DNA of 48,418 nucleotides, from the NCBI GenBank assembly GCA_038247115.1, contig JBBRVG010000021.1, forward strand, positions 1 to 48,418. Direction: 5' to 3'. Within the stretch, counting starts at the first letter, position 1; each line of letters starts with the position of its first letter. Of the stretch, positions 41,784-48,418 are shown piece by piece. Origin of the DNA: Pseudaeromonas sp038247115 (GTDB lineage Bacteria; Pseudomonadota; Gammaproteobacteria; Enterobacterales; Aeromonadaceae). The translations under genes and the position numbers were made by a program. The notes under the pieces are model-generated. The model was not told the origin of the DNA. It saw only the letters and a list, made by a program, of their open reading frames with translations, and did not search any database.

Positions 41784-42920
41784 ATGGCTGAAGTAGTTCT
41801 GAATAATGTTCGCAAGAATTATGATCCTTCTTCTCTGAAAGACACACTGCGCAACATTAATCTCAATATTAAAGAAGGCGAGTTCGTTGTCTTCGTAGGT
41901 CCGTCTGGTTGTGGTAAATCTACGCTGCTGCGTATGGTTGCCGGCTTGGAAGACATCACCTCCGGTGAGTTGACCATTGGTGGCCGTTACATGAACGATG
42001 TACCGCCGGTAGAGCGGAACGTGGGCATGGTATTCCAATCCTATGCGCTTTATCCGCATATGGATGTTTATGAAAATATGGCGTTCGGCCTCAAGCTGAA
42101 GAAAATGGACAAGGATTCTATCCACAAGCGCGTTTCACGTGCTGCGGATATTCTGGGTCTGGTTCCATTGCTGGAGCGCAAGCCTAAGGCTCTGTCTGGT
42201 GGTCAACGCCAGCGTGTGGCGATCGGTCGTTCTATCGTGCAACAACCATCGGTTTTCCTGTTTGATGAACCCTTGTCAAACCTGGACGCCGCACTGCGCG
42301 TCAAGATGCGGATCGAAATCGCCAAGCTGCACAAAGAGCTGAACTCCACCATCATCTATGTTACCCATGACCAGGTTGAAGCAATGACCTTGGCCGACAA
42401 GATCGTGGTTCTGAGCCCGCTTAAGGATACCGCCGAGAGCAATCTGGAGCAGTATGGTTCACCGCTGGATCTGTACCACAATCCGTCCAATAAGTTCGTG
42501 GCCGGTTTCATCGGTTCACCGAAGATGAACTTCCTGGATGGCGAGTTGATCGAGATTGGCGAAGACAAGTGTAAAGTGAAGCTGACTACGGGCGACATTA
42601 TTACTGCTTGCGTCGATGCGCGTCGTGCTGAAGTGGGTGACAAGATTGAGCTGGGCGTTCGTCCTGAACACTTGGTACCTGTTGACCATCCGGACGCGGC
42701 TGGCCGCTTGTCTGGTCTGGTTCAGGTTGCCGAACACTTGGGTGCAGAATCGTTCGTGTATATGGAAGTTGATGGTAAAGACTTTACCGTCAAGGCTGCC
42801 AGTGAAATCCCGGTTGATACCGGTGATACCCTGGAAGTCGGCGTTCCTGCCCAGGCGTGCTATCTGTTCGATAGTAAAGAACAGGCATTCCCACGGACAA
42901 CCAAGTACAACCGTTCTTAA
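41784..42920 (+). CDS. malK: Maltose ABC transporter ATP-binding protein MalK
   Basis: A 378-residue ATPase that powers MalFGK2. Walker A GPSGCGKST at 39-47, Q-loop VFQSYALYP, signature LSGGQRQRV, Walker B VFLFDEPLSNLDAAL and switch histidine YVTHDQVEAMTL are all present. The C-terminal regulatory domain (about 240-378) includes FVAGFIGSPKMNF and LGVRPEHLVPVDH. After VVL, a segment SPLKDTAESNLEQYGSP is about six residues longer than the usual DAGRVxQVGxP. E. coli MalK has 371 residues and is divergent from malE; here it is last in the same operon. EIIA-Glc binding is known for the family. Confidence 0.96.
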   Translation: MAEVVLNNVRKNYDPSSLKDTLRNINLNIKEGEFVVFVGPSGCGKSTLLRMVAGLEDITSGELTIGGRYMNDVPPVERNVGMVFQSYALYPHMDVYENMAFGLKLKKMDKDSIHKRVSRAADILGLVPLLERKPKALSGGQRQRVAIGRSIVQQPSVFLFDEPLSNLDAALRVKMRIEIAKLHKELNSTIIYVTHDQVEAMTLADKIVVLSPLKDTAESNLEQYGSPLDLYHNPSNKFVAGFIGSPKMNFLDGELIEIGEDKCKVKLTTGDIITACVDARRAEVGDKIELGVRPEHLVPVDHPDAAGRLSGLVQVAEHLGAESFVYMEVDGKDFTVKAASEIPVDTGDTLEVGVPAQACYLFDSKEQAFPRTTKYNRS

Positions 42921-42937
42921 TACAGAGCGCTTACTAG

Positions 42938-42963
42938 AAGCGGGGCTCATGCCCCGCTTTTTA
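42938..42963 (+). terminator. Terminator after malK
   Basis: AAGCGGGGC (42938-42946), loop TCAT, GCCCCGCTT (42951-42959), then a T run. Confidence 0.9.
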
Positions 42964-42987
42964 TTGCGCTGATTGAATTATCCAAGC

Positions 42988-43020
42988 AAAAAAACGCCGC
43001 TAATATAGCGGCGTTTGTTT
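42988..43020 (-). terminator. Terminator of the peroxiredoxin gene
   Basis: AAACGCCGCTA (42992-43002), loop ATA, TAGCGGCGTTT (43006-43016). The A run at 42988-42994 gives the T tract on the minus strand, downstream of the peroxiredoxin stop codon. Confidence 0.88.
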
Positions 43021-43028
43021 TTGCAGGA

Positions 43029-43631
43029 TTACAGTTTGTCGGCGTTAGAGGCCAGATACTTGGCAACGCCCTCGGGCGATGCTTCCATACCGGTCTGTCC
43101 TTTCTGCCACTGTGCTGGACATACTTCGCCGTGCTCTTCATGGAACTGCAGGGCATCGACCATACGCAGCATTTCATCAATATTCCGACCCAACGGCAGG
43201 TCATTGACGACTTGGTGACGAACCAGGCCAGCTTTATCGATCAGGAAAGAACCGCGGAAGGCAACGCCTGCTTCCGGATGTTCTACATCATAGGCTTTGC
43301 AGATTTCATGTTTGACATCTGCGACCAGAGGGTATTTGACTGCACCAATTCCGCCATCAGCAATCTTGGTGTTTCGCCAGGCATTATGAGTAAATTGTGA
43401 ATCGATGGAGACCCCGATTACCTCAACGCCACGCTTTTGAAACTCTTCAAAACGATGGTCAAATGCAATCAGCTCTGACGGACAAACAAAAGTGAAATCC
43501 AGCGGATAGAAGAAAACCACCGCGGCCTTACCCTTGATGAATGAGCTCAGATTAAAACTATCAACGATCTCACCATTACCTAAAACTGCTGCAGCGGTGA
43601 AGTCGGGTGCAGGACGTCCTACCAGTACCAT
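43029..43631 (-). CDS. Typical 2-Cys peroxiredoxin (AhpC/Prx1 family)
   Basis: A 200-residue thiol peroxidase that reduces hydrogen peroxide and alkyl hydroperoxides. The peroxidatic cysteine is in FYPLDFTFVCPSELIAF (about C50) and the resolving cysteine in GEVCPAQWQKG (about C170). The GGIG motif of sensitive Prx1-type enzymes is present, but the C-terminal YF motif is not. It is longer than E. coli AhpC (187) and belongs to the Prx1-like branch, so I give no symbol. AAAGGAG precedes the ATG at 43631. No ahpF is adjacent; reduction may be by thioredoxin. Divergent from oxyR. Confidence 0.93.
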   Translation of the reverse strand: MVLVGRPAPDFTAAAVLGNGEIVDSFNLSSFIKGKAAVVFFYPLDFTFVCPSELIAFDHRFEEFQKRGVEVIGVSIDSQFTHNAWRNTKIADGGIGAVKYPLVADVKHEICKAYDVEHPEAGVAFRGSFLIDKAGLVRHQVVNDLPLGRNIDEMLRMVDALQFHEEHGEVCPAQWQKGQTGMEASPEGVAKYLASNADKL

Positions 43632-43678
43632 GTTGTTCTCCTTTGAGTGATGACAAAGTGACACGCACGTTTTTTATA

Positions 43679-43698
43679 TTAGACAAACTCGAGTCTAA
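43679..43698. promoter_or_regulatory. Inverted repeat between peroxiredoxin gene and oxyR
   Basis: TTAGAC (43679-43684) and GTCTAA (43693-43698) form a perfect dyad with an 8-base spacer in the 124-base divergent region. CTAT and ATAG half-sites lie nearby at 43707-43710 and 43730-43733. Such dyads suit a LysR regulator such as OxyR, but the half-site spacing does not fit the E. coli OxyR consensus exactly. Confidence 0.5.
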
Positions 43699-43755
43699 AC
43701 CCTGTTCTATTTGTGTTAAATTTAAAAAAATAGATAACCCTAATCGTATTTTCCG

Positions 43756-44667
43756 ATGAATCGTTGGCCCAGTCTGAAACAGTTACACTATCTGGTGGCT
43801 CTTGCCGAGTGCCAGAATTTTAATCGCGCGGCAAAACAGTGTTTTGTCAGCCAGTCGACCTTGAGTACGGGGATCCAGACTCTAGAAGAGTTGCTGGGTG
43901 TGCAGTTGATCGAGCGCGATCATAAGGCCTTTATTATCACCATGACGGGTCTTGAGGTCGTCGAGCGTGCGCGCCGGATCCTCTCTCAGACCAAGGATAT
44001 GCTGGATCTGGCATCTGTACAGGGGGGGGTGATGAGCGGCACCCTGCGTCTTGGCTGTATTCCGACTATAGCGCCCTTTCTGCTCTCGGATTTAGTCAAC
44101 CAGAGCTCTCTGCAGTATCCGGAACTACAACTCCTGCTGCGGGAGGATACGTCAGCCAATTTATTGCTGCAGTTGGAGGCTGGGGAGCTGGACCTTATCG
44201 TGCTGGCTTTACCCTATGAGCTCAGGGGGCTGCATAGCCGCAGCGTTGGTTATGACCCCTTCAAATTGGTTCTACACCGTAGTCTTGCAGTGCTGCTGGA
44301 GCACTCTGTCGATTATCGCTTATTACCCGATCATTCGATTTATTTGCTGGAGCAGGAACATTGTCTGACTGGGCATGCGTTGGCGGCGTGTCATATGGCG
44401 GATAGAAACAAGATTAATCCCTTTGCTGCCACCAGCCTTTACACCTTGATCCAGATGGTTTCTGCTCGTGCCGGAGCAACATTTTTGCCACAGATGGCGA
44501 TTAATAGCGGCTTGTTGCAACGAACCGAGCTGGTGGCATTGTCTCCTCCGCTGGAGGTGGCCTCGCGGGAGATTGGTTTAGTATGGCGTCCGAGCTCCAC
44601 GCGGGTAGAAACTTTTTATACCTTTGGCAATCTAGTTGCCGAATGTCTGGCGGCGTGTTGCAGATAA
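43756..44667 (+). CDS. oxyR: LysR-family hydrogen peroxide sensor OxyR
   Basis: A 303-residue transcription regulator. The N-terminal helix-turn-helix (about 6-65) contains LHYLVALAECQNFNRAAKQCFVSQSTLS. The effector domain has two cysteines, C203 and C212, in EQEHCLTGHALAAC, separated by eight residues exactly as C199 and C208 of E. coli OxyR. The flanking EHC and ATSLYTLIQMVSARAGATFLPQ also match OxyR. A reversible disulfide on peroxide exposure is therefore expected. Divergent from a peroxiredoxin gene, its probable target. The ribosome site is weak. Confidence 0.92.
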   Translation: MNRWPSLKQLHYLVALAECQNFNRAAKQCFVSQSTLSTGIQTLEELLGVQLIERDHKAFIITMTGLEVVERARRILSQTKDMLDLASVQGGVMSGTLRLGCIPTIAPFLLSDLVNQSSLQYPELQLLLREDTSANLLLQLEAGELDLIVLALPYELRGLHSRSVGYDPFKLVLHRSLAVLLEHSVDYRLLPDHSIYLLEQEHCLTGHALAACHMADRNKINPFAATSLYTLIQMVSARAGATFLPQMAINSGLLQRTELVALSPPLEVASREIGLVWRPSSTRVETFYTFGNLVAECLAACCR

Positions 44668-44672
44668 AAAAA

Positions 44673-44697
44673 TCCCGGCACTCAGGCCGGGTTATAA
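44673..44697 (+). terminator. Weak terminator after oxyR
   Basis: CCCGGC (44674-44679), loop ACTCAG, GCCGGG (44686-44691), followed by TTATAA. The stem is short and the T tract poor. Confidence 0.5.
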
Positions 44698-45006
44698 GGG
44701 GCTTAATCTTAAAACAAAGGGGTTGCAAACTTGCTCAGGGGTAATTGGGACTAACCAATGACAGAGCAGAATTGAATGGTAGGTGATTTGTAATTTTATT
44801 TCAATATTCAGCTCTAACCGTTTCGGCAAAAGACGCCAATGAAACTGTTTTCACCTGCATTGGTAGTAATATTTCATTTATGGTGTTCACTTCTTGCCCG
44901 TTAGGCCCGATCTTGGTGCTGCATGGTTCGTACACTGCTGCTTGTTGCTTGATCCGGACTAGCCTCGTCACTAGACTGTGCGCTTCTTGTTAAACCAGAG
45001 GTGGCC
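44698..45006. other. Gene-free region upstream of queA
   Basis: A stretch of about 310 bases, AT-rich in its first part. I see no ORF with ribosome site, no tRNA and no strong hairpin. Near its end a promoter candidate for queA has TTGATC at 44949-44954 and TAGACT at 44972-44977 with a 17-base spacer. Confidence 0.4.
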
Positions 45007-46050
45007 ATGCAGGTTTCTGATTTCAATTTTGTCTTGCCCGATGAGCTGATTGCGCGGTATCCGATGCCTGAACGGACAGCCAGTCGCTTGCTGAAATTAG
45101 CCGGAGACAGCGGGCAAATCAGCCATGGCAACTTCATGGATTTACTGGATTTACTCCACGCCGGCGACTTGCTGGTTTTCAACAACACCCGGGTCATACC
45201 CGCGCGCCTGTTTGGGCAAAAAGCCAGTGGCGGTAAGCTGGAGGTACTGGTTGAGCGGATCCTGGATCCGCAGACGGTCCTCGCTCATGTTCGTTGCTCC
45301 AAAGCGCCAAAACCCGGTACCTTGCTGCAGTTTGAGCAAGGCATAGAGGCGACTATGGTGGCACGTCATGATGCACTGTTCGAGCTGCAGTTTGCCGGTG
45401 CACAGAATGTAATCGCTATTTTAGAGGCGATAGGCCATATGCCATTGCCGCCGTATATTGATAGGCCGGATGAGCAGGCGGATAAAGAACGTTACCAGAC
45501 CGTCTATAATGCCAAGCCGGGAGCCGTTGCAGCACCGACTGCTGGCTTGCATTTCGATGAGCCGTTGCTTGCCGCTTTACGCGCCAAGGGCGTGGATTTT
45601 GCCTTTGTCACCTTGCATGTCGGCGCCGGAACTTTTCAGCCGGTGCGTGTCGATCGGATCGAAGATCACCATATGCATAAGGAATATGTGGAAGTTCCTG
45701 ATGAGGTGGTGAAACAAATTGCCAGCACCCGGCAACGTGGTGGGCGAGTGGTGGCTGTGGGTACTACGTCTGTCCGCTCCTTGGAAAGTGCCGCCCGCGC
45801 CAGTCAGCAGCAAGGCTCTGAACTCAGCGCTTTTTATGGCGACACCGATATCTTTATTTTCCCCGGTTATCAGTTCCAGGTCGTTGATGCCCTGGTCACC
45901 AATTTTCATCTGCCGGAATCTACATTGATCATGCTGGTATCGGCCTTTGCTGGTTATTCGCATGTTATGGCCGCCTATCAGGCCGCCGTCACCGAGCGCT
46001 ATCGCTTTTTCAGTTACGGTGATGCCATGTTTGTCACAAGGCAGCGATAA
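45007..46050 (+). CDS. queA: S-adenosylmethionine:tRNA ribosyltransferase-isomerase
   Basis: A 347-residue enzyme that turns preQ1 in tRNA into epoxyqueuosine using the ribosyl part of SAM. Conserved stretches are FNFVLPDELIARYPMPERTASRLL, LLVFNNTRVIPARLFG and RYQTVYNAKPGAVAAPTAGLHFDE. HVGAGTFQPVRVDRIEDHHMHKEYVEVP and TNFHLPESTLIMLVSAFAGY follow. E. coli QueA has 356 residues. The ATG at 45007 lies 5 bases after AGAGG(T); the GTG at 45001 overlaps that site. First gene of queA-tgt-yajC-secD. Confidence 0.97.
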   Translation: MQVSDFNFVLPDELIARYPMPERTASRLLKLAGDSGQISHGNFMDLLDLLHAGDLLVFNNTRVIPARLFGQKASGGKLEVLVERILDPQTVLAHVRCSKAPKPGTLLQFEQGIEATMVARHDALFELQFAGAQNVIAILEAIGHMPLPPYIDRPDEQADKERYQTVYNAKPGAVAAPTAGLHFDEPLLAALRAKGVDFAFVTLHVGAGTFQPVRVDRIEDHHMHKEYVEVPDEVVKQIASTRQRGGRVVAVGTTSVRSLESAARASQQQGSELSAFYGDTDIFIFPGYQFQVVDALVTNFHLPESTLIMLVSAFAGYSHVMAAYQAAVTERYRFFSYGDAMFVTRQR

Positions 46051-46099
46051 TTTCGCCGCCATCACTATGTCGGACTGTTTCTCTGACTCTGAGGTCATT

Positions 46100-47224
46100 A
46101 TGAAGTTTGAATTGAAAAAAGTTGTGGGTCGTGCGCGTCGCGGTCAGTTGGTGTTCGAGCGCGGCACTGTGCAGACGCCGGCCTTCATGCCAGTGGGTAC
46201 CTATGGCACCGTCAAGGGGATGACTCCTGAAGAGGTCAAGGCCACCGGCGCCGAGATCCTGCTCGGCAACACCTTCCATTTGTGGATCCGTCCCGGACAG
46301 GAAGTGATGAAGAAGCATGGTGATCTGCATGATTTCATGAACTGGCATGGCCCTATCCTGACCGACTCCGGTGGATTCCAGGTGTTCAGCCTGGGGGATA
46401 TTCGTAAAATTACCGAAGAAGGTGTGCATTTCCGCAATCCGGTCAACGGCGAAAAAATATTTTTATCCCCGGAAAAGTCGATGGAGATCCAGTATGACCT
46501 GGGCTCCGATATTGTCATGATTTTCGATGAGTGCACACCGTACCCGGCGACATGGGAAGTGGCCAAAAAATCGATGGAGATGTCTCTGCGTTGGGCAGAT
46601 CGTTCTCGCGAACACTTCAATCTGCAAAACAACCCGAATGCACTGTTTGGGATTATTCAGGGTGGTGTATACGAAGACTTGCGGGACATCTCCCTCAAGG
46701 GACTGCTGAATATTGGTTTTGATGGTTACGCGGTCGGTGGCCTGGCGGTGGGTGAGCCCAAGGCGGATATGCACCGTATTCTGGAACACGTGTGTCCCCA
46801 GATCCCGGAAGATAAACCCCGTTATCTCATGGGCGTCGGCAAGCCGGAAGATTTAGTGGAAGGTGTTCGTCGTGGTATCGACATGTTTGATTGTGTGATG
46901 CCGACTCGCAATGCCCGTAACGGTCATCTTTTCACCACCGATGGTGTAGTAAAAATCCGCAATGCTCAGCATAAAGACGACACTGCAACCCTGGATGCCG
47001 ACTGTGATTGCTACACCTGTCAAAATTATACGCGCTCCTACTTGTACCACTTGGATCGTTGTAATGAAATCCTCGGCGCGCGTCTGAACACCATTCATAA
47101 CCTGCGCTACTACCAGCGTCTGATGCAAGGTTTGCGGGACGCAATCGATGCGGGTACATTAGACGCCTTTGTCGAAGAATTCTATCGCCGCCAAGGCAAG
47201 CCAACGCCGTCTTTGGCTGATTAA
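46100..47224 (+). CDS. tgt: Queuine tRNA-ribosyltransferase (tRNA-guanine transglycosylase)
   Basis: A 374-residue enzyme that swaps guanine 34 for preQ1 in GU(N) anticodons, the step before QueA. D89 (LTDSGGFQVF) and the nucleophile D264 (DMFDCVMPTRNARNG) are at E. coli positions. The zinc ligands are C302, C304, C307 (CDCYTC) and H333. The frame is open far upstream within queA, but the ATG at 46100 with GAGG upstream gives the family start MKFELKKVVGRARRG. It starts 49 bases after queA. Confidence 0.97.
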   Translation: MKFELKKVVGRARRGQLVFERGTVQTPAFMPVGTYGTVKGMTPEEVKATGAEILLGNTFHLWIRPGQEVMKKHGDLHDFMNWHGPILTDSGGFQVFSLGDIRKITEEGVHFRNPVNGEKIFLSPEKSMEIQYDLGSDIVMIFDECTPYPATWEVAKKSMEMSLRWADRSREHFNLQNNPNALFGIIQGGVYEDLRDISLKGLLNIGFDGYAVGGLAVGEPKADMHRILEHVCPQIPEDKPRYLMGVGKPEDLVEGVRRGIDMFDCVMPTRNARNGHLFTTDGVVKIRNAQHKDDTATLDADCDCYTCQNYTRSYLYHLDRCNEILGARLNTIHNLRYYQRLMQGLRDAIDAGTLDAFVEEFYRRQGKPTPSLAD

Positions 47225-47260
47225 TTACAACATCAACATAAGTAATAACGAGGAAACACA

Positions 47261-47596
47261 ATGGATATTATCTCCAAGGCTTATGCCGAAGGTGCTGCAC
47301 CGGGTCCTGCTGGTGGTGGAATGGAAATGATCATCATGCTGGCGGTATTTGGCCTGATCTTCTATTTCATGATCTTTCGCCCACAATCCAAGCGCGCGAA
47401 AGAACACAAAAATCTGATGTCTTCCCTGAGTAAGGGCGATGAGGTCCTGACTTCCGGTGGTCTGGTGGGCAAGATCAGCAAGGTGGTGGCCGATAGTGAT
47501 TTTCTGGTGCTGGCCTTGAATGATCAGACCCTGATCACCATCAAAAAAGACTATGTCACTGCTGTACTGCCGAAGGGCACCATTCAGTCTCTGTAA
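47261..47596 (+). CDS. yajC: Sec translocon accessory protein YajC
   Basis: A 111-residue single-span inner-membrane protein of the SecDF-YajC complex. One hydrophobic helix lies at about 23-43 (MEMIIMLAVFGLIFYFMIFRPQ), followed by the conserved RPQSKRAKEHKNLMSSLSKGDEVLTSGG. The C-terminal cytoplasmic beta domain is about 60-105. GAGGAAA precedes the ATG. Between tgt and secD, as in E. coli. Confidence 0.97.
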   Translation: MDIISKAYAEGAAPGPAGGGMEMIIMLAVFGLIFYFMIFRPQSKRAKEHKNLMSSLSKGDEVLTSGGLVGKISKVVADSDFLVLALNDQTLITIKKDYVTAVLPKGTIQSL

Positions 47597-47616
47597 TTTG
47601 CCGTTAGGAGTCAGCC

Positions 47617-48418
47617 GTGTTAAATCGGTTTCCGCTATGGAAAAACCTGCTGGTGCTGCTGGTCGTCATCGTAGGTTTTCTCTATTCAGCCCCCAATCTG
47701 TACGGTGAAGATCCTGCTCTGCAGGTCTCAGCTGCCCGTGGTGCTGAGGTTCAGGCCTCAACGCTGGATGATGTTAAAAAAATTCTCGATACGCATAGCC
47801 TGAAGTTCAAGTCTGCGGTACTGGAAAAAGGCCAGATCCTGGTTCGATTCACCAATACCGACGATCAGCTCAAATCCAAGGAGCTGGTGGCGACTGCTCT
47901 GGGTGAACAGTTCATAGTGGCGTTGAATCTGGCTCCGGCGACTCCGGGCTGGCTGACCGCTATTGGAGCTGGTCCACTGAAGCTGGGCCTTGACCTGCGC
48001 GGTGGTGTGCACTTCCTGATGGAAGTGGATATGGCCGAGGCGTTGAGCAAGTCTCAGGAACAGATGGTTCAGGATTTTCGTGCTGAACTGCGCGGCAAAG
48101 AGATTCGTTATGCGGGTGTTCGTCGCAATGGCAGTGATGTAGTCGTTACTTTCCGCGATCAGGCGTCGCAACAGGCGGGTCTGGCCGAATTACGTGCCAA
48201 ACACCCCGATCTGCTGTTTGCTGATCAGGAGCGCAATGGCCAATTTTTACTCTCGGCTACCATGAGTGAAGCGAAACTCAAAGAAACCAAGAGTTACGCG
48301 CTGGAGCAGAACATCAATATCATCCGGAATCGGGTGAATGAATTGGGTGTGGCAGAGCCTCTGGTACAGCGACAAGGTGCCGAACGCATAGTGGTTGAAT
48401 TGCCGGGGATCCAGGACA
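47617..48418 (+). CDS. secD: Protein translocase subunit SecD (partial, N-terminal 267 residues)
   Basis: The 5' part of secD, cut by the window end. SecD with SecF uses the proton motive force to help late steps of Sec export. The start is GTG at 47617 (VLNRFPLWKNLLVLLVVI), with TAGGAG 6 bases upstream. The first membrane helix is at about 9-26. Conserved periplasmic segments follow: LKLGLDLRGGVHFLMEVDM, INIIRNRVNELGVAEPLVQRQG and the end RIVVELPGIQD. E. coli SecD starts MLNRYPLWK. Last visible gene of queA-tgt-yajC-secD. Confidence 0.96.
   Translation, partial: MLNRFPLWKNLLVLLVVIVGFLYSAPNLYGEDPALQVSAARGAEVQASTLDDVKKILDTHSLKFKSAVLEKGQILVRFTNTDDQLKSKELVATALGEQFIVALNLAPATPGWLTAIGAGPLKLGLDLRGGVHFLMEVDMAEALSKSQEQMVQDFRAELRGKEIRYAGVRRNGSDVVVTFRDQASQQAGLAELRAKHPDLLFADQERNGQFLLSATMSEAKLKETKSYALEQNINIIRNRVNELGVAEPLVQRQGAERIVVELPGIQD

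Noticed and set aside
1..48418. Mobile elements, CRISPR arrays, tRNA/rRNA genes or a defence island
   Set aside because: No direct-repeat arrays, transposase or integrase motifs, cloverleaf-like sequences or clustered unknown genes were seen. Nearly all space is taken by syntenic housekeeping genes.

Overview
The window is a dense, syntenic stretch of a gammaproteobacterial chromosome with a moderate, even base composition. Gene content and order closely follow Enterobacterales and Vibrio blocks, but the way the blocks are joined differs from E. coli. The combination (ldtD-mepK between cysK and cysZ, a DUF2066 gene upstream of hda, a collinear malEFGK operon, an REC-DUF3369-HD-GYP regulator) suggests a member of or near the Aeromonadales (Tolumonas/Oceanimonas/Aeromonas relatives). 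That placement is inference from gene content, not from a marker-gene comparison. No rRNA, tRNA, CRISPR array, insertion sequence, prophage or restriction gene is visible. Nearly every base is assigned to recognisable housekeeping genes.

Layout. 1-6.2 kb: a partial exported protein of unknown function on the minus strand, the RNA methyltransferase lasT/trmJ-like gene, then the threonine operon thrL-thrA-thrB-thrC with a complete leader-peptide attenuator. 6.3-7.2 kb: tesB. 7.2-11.2 kb (minus): cysK, then ptsH-ptsI-crr, the general PTS. 11.6-13.9 kb: an L,D-transpeptidase (ldtD-like) and a Tat-exported YcbK/MepK-type endopeptidase, i.e. a predicted maker and breaker of 3-3 peptidoglycan crosslinks, placed inside the otherwise conserved cysK-cysZ-zipA-ligA block. 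14-17.9 kb: cysZ (minus), zipA and ligA. 18-22.3 kb: mltD and gloB (minus), yafS, rnhA (minus) and dnaQ. 22.4-25.6 kb: an HD-GYP response regulator (minus), gmhA and yafJ. 25.7-33.4 kb: purM-purN (minus), divergent upp, DUF2066 gene, hda, then yfgD and bepA (minus), and perM. 33.4-37.6 kb: cnoX/ybbN, yejM and yejL (minus) and divergent yejK. 37.9-42.9 kb: malE-malF-malG-malK, a complete maltose/maltodextrin ABC importer in one direction. 43-44.7 kb: a 2-Cys peroxiredoxin divergent from oxyR. 45-48.4 kb: queA-tgt-yajC-secD, with secD running off the end.

Functional links. EIIA-Glc (crr) is the known inhibitor of MalK in inducer exclusion, so both partners are encoded here. LdtD and MepK act on the same crosslink. 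OxyR probably controls the adjacent peroxiredoxin. ThrL couples threonine/isoleucine supply to thrABC. QueA and Tgt act in the same queuosine pathway, and YajC and SecD in the same translocon.

I found no convincing previously undescribed system. The most interesting points are regulatory or local: an RBS-sequestering hairpin before ldtD, several inverted repeats and no recognisable MalT box before malE, a dyad between prx and oxyR, and family members with unusual residues (CnoX, MalK, YejM, the HD-GYP regulator). Start codons were chosen by ribosome binding site and family alignment from memory; no searches were run.
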